Shown here piece after piece: positions 4,412-9,506 of a DNA stretch of 12,749 bases. The notes under the pieces were generated by a model. That model was not told where the DNA came from and did not search any database. It saw only the letters and a list, made by a program, of their open reading frames with translations. Each line of letters starts with the position of its first letter. The stretch's first letter is position 1. The translations under genes were made by a program, and so were the position numbers. This stretch comes from CAYSSM01 sp964433905 (GTDB lineage Bacteria; Patescibacteriota; UBA1384; UBA12157; JAENIV01), in NCBI GenBank assembly GCA_964433905.1, contig CAYSSM010000018.1:1-12749 (forward strand), read 5' to 3'.

Positions 4412-4693
4412 ATTCTAAACTATCAGATGATAAAGATTATTTACAAATAGTTTCGGATTTAGGATTTCGGATTTGGTGCTTCCACGCTGCGCGTGGCAGT
4501 AAGGGTGAAATCGTGAGGTAAGAGCTCACGCGTGGCCGCAGTAATGCGGTGCGGTGAAAACCCTACATGGTGCAAGTCGGATGGGCTCTAATCATCATCA
4601 AGGCCTGCTCGGTCTGATGTCCAAGAGTTCCGACGCATAGATAGATGCTGTCAAAACAGAACCTGGCTTATCGATTACTTAGGGCTTTTTTAA

Positions 4694-4722
4694 TTGAAAT
4701 AAGATAGAAAATTTGATAGTAT
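4694..4722 (+). promoter_or_regulatory. Promoter of tRNA-Gln
   Basis: TTGAAA (4694-4699), 17-nt spacer, TAGTAT (4717-4722). The predicted start is near 4729, two bases before the mature tRNA, so little 5' leader would be left. Confidence 0.55.
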
Positions 4723-4730
4723 TAAATCAT

Positions 4731-4801
4731 TCCCGGGTCGTCTAATGGTAGGACGGCAGGTTTTGGTCCTGTTAGTCGGGGTTCGAGTCCCTGCCCGGGA
4801 G
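4731..4801 (+). tRNA. tRNA-Gln (anticodon UUG)
   Basis: A full cloverleaf is seen. The acceptor TCCCGGG pairs with CCCGGGA, and G4801 is the discriminator base. The D arm is TAATGGTAGGAC. The anticodon stem GCAGG/CCTGT holds loop TTTTGGT, with anticodon TTG after U33. The T arm carries GGTTCGAGTCC. The 71-nt gene has no encoded CCA. TTG reads CAA, hence glutamine. Confidence 0.95.
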
Positions 4802-4870
4802 AAATTATTTAATAATACTTCGGCATAACAAGCCAATTTTTTTAAAATCACTTTGTGTTTTTTATATTCG

Positions 4871-4896
4871 AAAAAGCCGAGGTTTTTGACCTCGGC
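4871..4896 (-). terminator. Terminator of the 108-aa minus-strand gene
   Basis: On the minus strand GCCGAGGT pairs with ACCTCGGC (4876-4883 and 4889-4896) and TTTTT follows. It lies 27 nt past the stop of the gene at 4923. Confidence 0.8.
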
Positions 4897-4922
4897 AGTA
4901 TTCATTAATCTTGTTTATTGCT

Positions 4923-5249
4923 CTAATTCCAGTTGAATCGCTGAACGATAGCGCGACAATTGGCACACCGCGCTAAAACTTTTTGCATGGCCTCTTCATT
5001 GGAGACCAAGCGGTGGAATTTGTCTGGTTTGTAAGGAAGCTCATGGCCGCAAAGGCTGAAAAGACGTCCATTTAGGTCGATCACGGCATGGGCTTCTTCT
5101 ACCACAGGACTGGTAACTTGAACCCACCAAAGACCGTGAAAGGTAAATTGGCGTAAGTCTTTCTGGTAACTTCTCTCAAACTTTTGTCCAAGAAACCAAC
5201 CAATGCAAAGGAAAATAATCGAAAGAAGGGGATACATCACCGGTTCCAT
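4923..5249 (-). CDS. Hypothetical membrane-anchored 108-aa protein with CxxC
   Basis: No family is recognised. The start at 5249 (MEPVMYPLL) is chosen because GGAGG precedes it by five bases; the frame is open further upstream to 5336 but lacks any such signal. Residues about 5-22 (MYPLLSIIFLCIGWFLG) form one membrane helix. The remaining 85 residues are soluble, include a GLWWVQVTSPVVEEAHAVIDLNG stretch of likely strands, and carry CGHE near residue 68 and CANC near residue 97. These two Cys/His clusters could bind a metal together; that is a guess. It stands alone between its own promoter and terminator. Confidence 0.7.
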   Translation of the reverse strand: MEPVMYPLLSIIFLCIGWFLGQKFERSYQKDLRQFTFHGLWWVQVTSPVVEEAHAVIDLNGRLFSLCGHELPYKPDKFHRLVSNEEAMQKVLARCANCRAIVQRFNWN

Positions 5250-5283
5250 CTTTACCTCCATGTGATTTTTCTTCCGAATAGGA

Positions 5284-5312
5284 ATTTTACCATATTTTCT
5301 GTTAGATATCAA
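5284..5312 (-). promoter_or_regulatory. Promoter of the 108-aa minus-strand gene
   Basis: Minus-strand TTGATA (5312-5307), 17-nt spacer, TAAAAT (5289-5284) preceded by TGG, an extended -10. The transcript should start near 5277, 28 nt before the ATG. Confidence 0.65.
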
Positions 5313-5322
5313 TGAAAAAAGT

Positions 5323-5350
5323 AAAAAAGCGGCCAAAAAGCGGCCGCTTA
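5323..5350 (-). terminator. Terminator of the 135-aa minus-strand gene
   Basis: AAGCGGCC (5327-5334) pairs with GGCCGCTT (5342-5349), and on the minus strand a T run follows. It lies 15 nt after the stop of the gene at 5365. Confidence 0.8.
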
Positions 5351-5364
5351 CTTGATAGTTCGTG

Positions 5365-5772
5365 TTATGGTTTGGGGTTCGATGCTTTGCGGTGATAGTA
5401 ATTTATCTGGCCAATATCGGCGCGATTTAGTCTCAACTGATCTTGAGGCAAAAGCAGGGGAATATTGACCTCGATGCAGTGGTTAATGCCATATTGCTCA
5501 ACAAATAGAGCAATTTTCTCACCAACTAAAGCTTTAAGTTCTTTTCGTGCTTTTGGTGACGGAGTAAGGCCGTTGGGAATACCTTGAATTTCAACCATAA
5601 TGCTTTTTTTCATGCCAGTGTTAATTAAGTCAAATGCTATCACAATACTGAAATCGTCGGGTGTAAATCCCAAATTCTCGATTTTAGAAATTTCCGCTCT
5701 CAAAGTGCAAATTAAGTGTCTGTATGTATTCTTTCTACAGGCTGGCAATCCTCGGATGATGATCTGGGGCAT
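5365..5772 (-). CDS. Small protein, possibly tautomerase-fold or DUF1904-like
   Basis: The 135-aa product starts MPQIIIRGLP, with Pro directly after Met. It continues with a helix, then FTPDDFSIVIAFDLI and KSIMVEIQGIP strands and a second helix KARKELKALVGEKIALFVEQYG. A Pro-2 start followed by a beta-alpha-beta pattern is typical of the tautomerase superfamily, where Pro is the catalytic base, and DUF1904 proteins begin similarly. The match is by pattern only and the name should be treated as tentative. AGGAGGG lies five bases before the ATG. The gene has its own promoter, a 19-bp palindrome overlapping it, and its own terminator, so it is a tightly defined single-gene unit. Confidence 0.6.
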   Translation of the reverse strand: MPQIIIRGLPACRKNTYRHLICTLRAEISKIENLGFTPDDFSIVIAFDLINTGMKKSIMVEIQGIPNGLTPSPKARKELKALVGEKIALFVEQYGINHCIEVNIPLLLPQDQLRLNRADIGQINYYHRKASNPKP

Positions 5773-5799
5773 CTTTTCCCTCCTGGAGTAAGGCTGCTA

Positions 5800-5818
5800 T
5801 TGTTATCATAGATAACAA
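5800..5818. promoter_or_regulatory. Perfect 19-bp palindromic operator candidate
   Basis: TTGTTATCATAGATAACAA has 8-bp perfect arms and a 3-bp centre. It covers the -10 of the minus-strand promoter, where a dimeric repressor would block transcription. No regulator gene is adjacent. Confidence 0.6.
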
Positions 5819-5832
5819 CAAAATTTTGTCAA
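5805..5832 (-). promoter_or_regulatory. Promoter of the 135-aa gene
   Basis: Minus-strand TTGACA (5832-5827), 16-nt spacer, TATGAT (5810-5805). The -35 box shares bases with the -35 of the divergent plus-strand promoter. Confidence 0.75.
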
Positions 5833-5854
5833 CTTTTGGATTATATGGTATAAT
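5826..5854 (+). promoter_or_regulatory. Promoter giving a leaderless transcript
   Basis: TTGTCA (5826-5831), 17-nt spacer, TATAAT (5849-5854) with TGG in front (extended -10). The predicted start falls at about 5861, which is the A of the ATG, so the mRNA should be leaderless. Confidence 0.75.
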
Positions 5855-5860
5855 TGATTT

Positions 5861-6178
5861 ATGAATAATGAACCAAAAGTATTGAGTGAAGCAGAAATTG
5901 AAGAAAAAATAAAAGAATTGCCTTCTGGTTGGAAGTACAAAGACAATTCTATCAGCAAAGAATTTATCTTCGACAGTATCAGTCAAGGAGTTGTTCTTTT
6001 AGATAAATTAATTCCGTTTTGCGATAAAATTGATCATCATCCCGACATTCATATTTATTACAAAAAATTTATTTTTGAACTTACCAGATATAGCGTTGGC
6101 GACAAAGTGACCGAACGGGATTTTTTGGTGGCTAAAGAGATCGAACGGCTTTATTCGCAACGCTCAAAATTACAATAA
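5861..6178 (+). CDS. Pterin-4a-carbinolamine dehydratase-like protein
   Basis: PCD/DCoH proteins dehydrate 4a-hydroxytetrahydrobiopterin and recycle pterin cofactors. The 105-aa product has the family length and layout: LPSGWKY near 20-26, KEFIFDSISQGVVLL, then DKIDHHPDIHIYY with H59, H60 and P61, and FELTRYSVGDKVTERDF. In most active enzymes the position after LTR/LTT is His or Trp; here it is Tyr77, and one extra residue lies in the following turn. The protein may therefore have lowered or altered activity. No phenylalanine hydroxylase is visible nearby. The start has no ribosome binding site but matches a leaderless transcript from the promoter just upstream. The ZIP transporter gene begins two bases after its stop. 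Confidence 0.85.
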   Translation: MNNEPKVLSEAEIEEKIKELPSGWKYKDNSISKEFIFDSISQGVVLLDKLIPFCDKIDHHPDIHIYYKKFIFELTRYSVGDKVTERDFLVAKEIERLYSQRSKLQ

Positions 6179-6180
6179 AC

Positions 6181-6912
6181 ATGACGATAGAATTCATAAA
6201 AATTTTGTTTTATAGTTTGGTGGCCGGCTTAGCGACTGTTTTAGGCATATATTTGGTTCTAACAAAAGAATCTTGGGCCAGAAAAAATTCAATTTTTCTA
6301 ATAAGTTTTTCTGCCGGTGTAATCTTGTCAACCGCTATCGCTTACCTAATGCCGGAGGCTTTAAGTCTTAATGGTCAAAGTATGCTTTGGTTATTAGCTA
6401 GTTTTATCGGTTTTTATATTATTGAACATATTATTATTCTCCATTCTTGCCAAGAAGGTCAAGCGTGCAAAGTCCATCCTTTCGACAAAATCGCCTTGTT
6501 GGGGATGGGATTTCACTCATTGCTCGATGGTGTTATTATTGGCATCGGTTTTGAAATTTCACCTATTTTAGGATTAATAGCAACTCTATCGGTTTTAATC
6601 CATAAATTGCCAGATGGCATTTCGATGATTTCAATCATGCTTTATCATGGTTACAAAAGGCAAAAATCAATTCTTTATTCTTGGATAATTGCGGTGGCAA
6701 CACCAATCGGAGCGGTTGTCTCATATTTTTTGATTAAAGACTTATCACAACCATTTTTAGGCGCCCTTTTAGCTATCGCCGCCGGTTCGTTTTTATATAT
6801 CGCCGCCGCCGATTTAATTCCGGAAATTCATAAAAAATCAAAAATTTTAAACATTATCTTGGTTATTTCCGGGGTTCTTTTTCCATTCTTAATCAGGTAT
6901 TTAATTAAATAA
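6181..6912 (+). CDS. ZIP family divalent metal transporter
   Basis: ZIP proteins move Zn2+, Fe2+ or related ions across the inner membrane into the cytoplasm. The 243-aa product has seven to eight hydrophobic helices. It carries both halves of the binuclear metal site: FHSLLDGVIIGIG (H112, D116) in TM4 and HKLPDGISM (H141, D145) in TM5. The loop between TM3 and TM4 is Cys/His-rich (H88, C90, C96, H99, in HSCQEGQACKVHP), a plausible metal-sensing or handing-over site. The helix near the C terminus, AAGSFLYIAAADLIPE, is also typical. It starts two bases after the previous stop and has no good ribosome binding site, so it is probably translated by coupling. Which ion it carries cannot be told from sequence alone. 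Confidence 0.9.
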   Translation: MTIEFIKILFYSLVAGLATVLGIYLVLTKESWARKNSIFLISFSAGVILSTAIAYLMPEALSLNGQSMLWLLASFIGFYIIEHIIILHSCQEGQACKVHPFDKIALLGMGFHSLLDGVIIGIGFEISPILGLIATLSVLIHKLPDGISMISIMLYHGYKRQKSILYSWIIAVATPIGAVVSYFLIKDLSQPFLGALLAIAAGSFLYIAAADLIPEIHKKSKILNIILVISGVLFPFLIRYLIK

Positions 6913-6964
6913 AATAATCCAAAAAAACGAAGGCCAATCTCCGACTTTAAATTTTTAAAATATC

Positions 6965-6973
6965 TGTTACTAT
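6965..6973 (+). promoter_or_regulatory. Possible extended -10 of the ABC exporter operon
   Basis: TGTTACTAT (TG, one base, then TACTAT) lies 17 bases before the ATG at 6990. No good -35 is present at the right distance, so this is a weak call. Confidence 0.4.
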
Positions 6974-6989
6974 TTAGATAGGAGCAAGA

Positions 6990-7958
6990 ATGGCGGTAAT
7001 CGAAGTACAAAATTTAAAGAAATATTTTAGCAAAACTCGGGCGGTTGACGATATTTCGTTTGTCATTGATAAAGGGGAAATCTTTGGTTTTTTAGGTCCT
7101 AATGGCGCGGGTAAAACGACTACTATTAGATGCATGATGAATTTCATCAAACCTACCGGGGGTAAGATAAATATTTTGCAAAAAGACGCCCAAAAAGATT
7201 CGGAGGAATTAAAAAGTAAAATCGGTTTTTTACCGGGCAATGTCCGTTTGTATGACAACTGGACGGGGGCCGATCATATAAAATTTTTGGAAAGAATTAA
7301 CTGCCGTTCCAATTTGGTTCAGGAATTAATTGAAAAATTAAATTTTAATCCCCGGATTAAAGTTAAAAATTTATCGACCGGCAATAAGCAAAAATTAGGA
7401 TTGATTTTAGCGCTTATGGGTGATCCTGAGTTGTTAATTCTTGATGAGCCGACTGTTGGACTAGATCCGCTTTTACAAAATCAAATTTATCTTATTTTGG
7501 AAGAACTTCAGAAAAAGGGAACGACGATTTTTATGTCCTCGCATAATCTTTCCGAAGTCGAGCGTCTTTGTAATCGCGTTGGCATAATTAAAGATGGCAA
7601 GCTGGCAGCCTTAGAAAGTATTGGAAATTTAAAATCTAAAAGGATGCATGTTATTGAAATTCATTTTGAAGGAGCGGTCAATGTCAATGAATTTATTTTC
7701 GATGGTGTTGAAGTGGCTCAAACGCTACATGACGGACTGATTTTAAATGTTAAAGGAGATATCAATTCGGTAGTAAAAAAAATCGCTAACTTACAAATTA
7801 AGGATTTATCAATCTCGCACGCTACTTTAGAAGAAGTCTTTTTGGAATTTTATCGCGATAATAGTATCAATCAATCAAATAATCAATTAAATCAACCGGT
7901 TGCACAGCAACAAAAACAGAGCGCTTGGGATGATTTAGAAGATATCCCTAAGCTTTAA
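6990..7958 (+). CDS. ABC transporter ATP-binding protein (ABC-2 type exporter)
   Basis: This is the cytoplasmic ATPase of an ABC-2 type exporter; the membrane partner follows 11 nt later. Walker A GPNGAGKTT lies at residues 36-44, the signature is LSTGNKQK near 128, Walker B with D-loop is LLILDEPTVGLDPL near 148-161, and the H-loop is SSHNLSEVERL near 183. The signature has Thr-Gly-Asn-Lys where LSGGxxQR is usual, which is common in this exporter subfamily. After the ATPase comes a domain of about 90 residues like DUF4162, then a polar Asn/Gln-rich tail (near 292-312). AGGAG lies five bases before the ATG. Substrate is unknown; this class exports antibiotics, lipids or peptides or supports stress resistance. 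Confidence 0.93.
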   Translation: MAVIEVQNLKKYFSKTRAVDDISFVIDKGEIFGFLGPNGAGKTTTIRCMMNFIKPTGGKINILQKDAQKDSEELKSKIGFLPGNVRLYDNWTGADHIKFLERINCRSNLVQELIEKLNFNPRIKVKNLSTGNKQKLGLILALMGDPELLILDEPTVGLDPLLQNQIYLILEELQKKGTTIFMSSHNLSEVERLCNRVGIIKDGKLAALESIGNLKSKRMHVIEIHFEGAVNVNEFIFDGVEVAQTLHDGLILNVKGDINSVVKKIANLQIKDLSISHATLEEVFLEFYRDNSINQSNNQLNQPVAQQQKQSAWDDLEDIPKL

Positions 7959-7969
7959 AGGAAAATAAT

Positions 7970-8773
7970 ATGTGGTCAATATTTTGGCGGATAATTAAAG
8001 ACAGGAGAACATCTTTACTGATATATTGTATCGTAACAGTTCTTCTTCTTTGGATGTATATTGCTTTATTTCCGGCCTTTCAAAAACAATCTGCCAGCAT
8101 GGAACAATTAATAAAAGGTTATCCGGAATCTTTCATGAAGGCTTTTAATTTTGATATAAAAAGCTTTACCACTTTGGAGGGTTTTCTTTCAACCGAGCAA
8201 TATTCCTTTGTTTGGCCGCTGATGGTAGTTCTTCTAATGGTTGGTTATGCCGGCGCCGCTTTGGCCGGTGAAATCGAAAAGGGAACGATCGAAATTCTCC
8301 TTTCTCAACCAGTTTCTAGGTTTAAATTGTATCTCAGCCGTTATTTAGCCGGATTGTTTATGTTGGTTATCTTTGTATCGGTTTCCGTCTATTCTGCCAT
8401 ACCAATAAGCAAGATTTATGATATTAATTTTAGTGCAGGCAACTTTAACAGTTTGGCTTTGCTTGGTTTGATGTTTTCTTTGGCAATTTATTCAATTGGT
8501 TATATGTTGTCGGCAATTTTTTCAGATAGAGGCAAGGTGTTTTTTCTTTCGGGAGGTATTTTGATAGCAACGTATGTTTTAAATATTGTTTCATCACTCA
8601 AAGACAGTTTGTCAGACTTAAAATATTTTTCATTTTTTTACTATTTTAATCCAGCCAAAGCATTAGCTCACAATCAAATTGACAATTGGTCATATTTGGT
8701 CTTTTTGGGTCTGGCATTATTTTGTTTTATATTTGGGGCAATTATTTTTTTAAAAAAAGATATTACAACCTAA
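7970..8773 (+). CDS. ABC-2 type transporter permease
   Basis: The 267-aa membrane protein has six hydrophobic helices, with an extracytoplasmic stretch after the first (FPAFQKQSASMEQLIKGYPE). The helix-turn GEIEKGTIEILLSQPVSRFKLYLSRYLAG is the hallmark cytoplasmic coupling segment of ABC-2 permeases (ABC2_membrane_2/NosY-like), where the ATPase docks. It has the family's usual length. AAGGAAAA precedes the ATG closely, and it is clearly in one operon with the ATPase. Its substrate cannot be told from sequence. Confidence 0.9.
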   Translation: MWSIFWRIIKDRRTSLLIYCIVTVLLLWMYIALFPAFQKQSASMEQLIKGYPESFMKAFNFDIKSFTTLEGFLSTEQYSFVWPLMVVLLMVGYAGAALAGEIEKGTIEILLSQPVSRFKLYLSRYLAGLFMLVIFVSVSVYSAIPISKIYDINFSAGNFNSLALLGLMFSLAIYSIGYMLSAIFSDRGKVFFLSGGILIATYVLNIVSSLKDSLSDLKYFSFFYYFNPAKALAHNQIDNWSYLVFLGLALFCFIFGAIIFLKKDITT

Positions 8774-8794
8774 GATAATTAAAACCGGAAGTTG

Positions 8795-8803
8795 TGATAT
8801 AAT
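8795..8803 (+). promoter_or_regulatory. Extended -10 promoter of the superoxide reductase gene
   Basis: TGATATAAT (TG, one base, perfect TATAAT) with no good -35. The predicted start is near 8810, so the mRNA would open with the GAGGG ribosome binding site itself, leaving a leader of about nine bases. Confidence 0.6.
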
Positions 8804-8818
8804 ACAGCCGAGGGAAAA

Positions 8819-9145
8819 ATGGAAGCGCAAATTCCTGCGAATAATAATAATCTGACCGAGCTTGAACAAAAACATTGGCCTCAAATCGAGCTAATTAATC
8901 CTAAAATTGGCGAAAAATTTGTCGTCAAGGTAAAGGTCGGGATAATAACGCATCCTATGACAGTTGAACACCAAATTGTTTATATCGAACTTTTCTGTGG
9001 CAGTAAGCCGATCGGTAAAGTTTTTTTAAGCCCGGATCAAAAGCCGGAAGCGGAATTTACGGTTTTTACTGACAAAAAAGAAGAACTAATTGCTTACGAA
9101 TTTTGTAACTTACATGGACTTTGGAAGAACTCGATTAAATTTTAA
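8819..9145 (+). CDS. Superoxide reductase (neelaredoxin type, class II)
   Basis: Superoxide reductase reduces superoxide to hydrogen peroxide without making oxygen, suiting anaerobic or microaerobic cells. The 108-aa product is only the catalytic SOR domain; the N-terminal rubredoxin-like desulforedoxin centre is absent. All five iron ligands can be placed: H19 (QKHWP), H45 and H51 (THPMTVEHQIVYIEL), C96 and H99 (FCNLHGLWK). K18, which attracts superoxide, is kept. The residue before it, usually Glu in the EKH motif, is Gln17 here; since that Glu acts as a sixth ligand in the resting enzyme, the iron site may differ. The gene has its own promoter and lies next to copper resistance genes, consistent with a metal/oxidative stress neighbourhood. 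Confidence 0.92.
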   Translation: MEAQIPANNNNLTELEQKHWPQIELINPKIGEKFVVKVKVGIITHPMTVEHQIVYIELFCGSKPIGKVFLSPDQKPEAEFTVFTDKKEELIAYEFCNLHGLWKNSIKF

Positions 9146-9163
9146 AGACGATTTTAGATAGTC

Positions 9164-9191
9164 TTGACAGAAAAAGTAAAAGTTGTATTAT
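9164..9191 (+). promoter_or_regulatory. Promoter of the csoR-copA operon
   Basis: TTGACA (9164-9169), 16-nt spacer, TATTAT (9186-9191). The start is predicted near 9198, directly before the operator. Confidence 0.8.
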
Positions 9192-9199
9192 AAAGATGA

Positions 9200-9216
9200 A
9201 CCCCCTACTGGGGGGT
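9200..9216. promoter_or_regulatory. CsoR-type copper operator
   Basis: ACCCCC (9200-9205) and GGGGGT (9211-9216) form a perfect inverted repeat around TACTG. G/C-tract pseudopalindromes with a TA-rich centre are the known binding sites of CsoR-family repressors. It lies over the start of the transcript, so bound apo-CsoR would block transcription until Cu(I) releases it. Its G run is also the only Shine-Dalgarno-like sequence for csoR. Confidence 0.8.
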
Positions 9217-9223
9217 AAGAAAT

Positions 9224-9493
9224 ATGAAATTGGATTTAAAAAAACAAACAATTAAAAGAATGAACTATCTTATTGGCCATCTTGGAGCCAATAAGAAAAT
9301 GGTCGAAGATGAGCGCTATTGTATTGATATCATTCGCCAAAATAACGCCGTTGTTGCGGCAATTAAGAAAGTTAATGACATTATTTTAAGTACACATTTG
9401 GATACTTGTGCTACCACAGCAATTAAGGATGGGGATATCAGAAAAAGACAAAAAGTTTTAAAAGAACTACTCGAAATATACGAGGCAAAATAA
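9224..9493 (+). CDS. csoR: Copper-sensing transcriptional repressor CsoR
   Basis: CsoR-family (DUF156) repressors are all-helical and leave DNA when Cu(I) binds. The 89-aa product has the family plan: KRMNYLIGHLGANKKMVEDERYC, then IDIIRQNNAVVAAIKKVNDIIL, then THLDTCATTAI. The copper ligands are C33, H58 and C62, with the same 25- and 4-residue spacing as Cys36, His61 and Cys65 of Mycobacterium tuberculosis CsoR. This separates it from the formaldehyde sensor FrmR and the nickel sensor RcnR. It has a clear operator at its own promoter, so it should regulate itself and the downstream ATPase. Its stop codon TAA overlaps the AGGAGG that serves copA, so the two are probably coupled in translation. 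Confidence 0.93.
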   Translation: MKLDLKKQTIKRMNYLIGHLGANKKMVEDERYCIDIIRQNNAVVAAIKKVNDIILSTHLDTCATTAIKDGDIRKRQKVLKELLEIYEAK

Positions 9494-9506
9494 GGAGGAA
9501 GGGGTG

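Larger units (their letters stand above)
4149..4685 (+). ncRNA. rnpB: RNase P RNA, bacterial A type, interrupted by a gap and partial duplication
   Basis: This is the catalytic RNA that removes 5' leaders from pre-tRNA. Conserved blocks seen in order are GAGGAAAGTCCAGGC (about 4189), AGTGCAACAGAAA, GGTAAGGGTGAAA...GGTAAGAGC, TGCAAGTCGGATGGGCTCTAA and ACAGAACCTGGCTTATCG at the 3' end. The ends (4149-4163 and 4671-4685) pair in a 15-bp P1 helix followed by TTTTTT, so P1 probably doubles as the terminator. The centre is abnormal: after the GGTAAGAGC block (4373-4401) come ten N, about 65 A+T-rich bases foreign to RNase P RNA (4412-4477), then a second, different version of the same block (4499-4527). 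The region before the first block also carries about 100 nt where E. coli has a short P9 hairpin. The gene identity is certain; the central structure is an assembly conflict or an insertion. Confidence 0.93.

Noticed and set aside
4412..4477. A small gene or RNA between the rnpB fragments
   Set aside because: The A+T-rich stretch has no start signal, frame or fold beyond a short direct repeat of ATTTCGGATTT; more likely contig-end or insert sequence.
4690..4905. 71-aa minus-strand frame across tRNA-Gln
   Set aside because: It reads through the tRNA and the neighbouring terminator; not a gene.
5365..5772. Toxin-antitoxin pair formed by the two small minus-strand genes
   Set aside because: Each gene has its own promoter and terminator, and neither shows toxin or antitoxin motifs.
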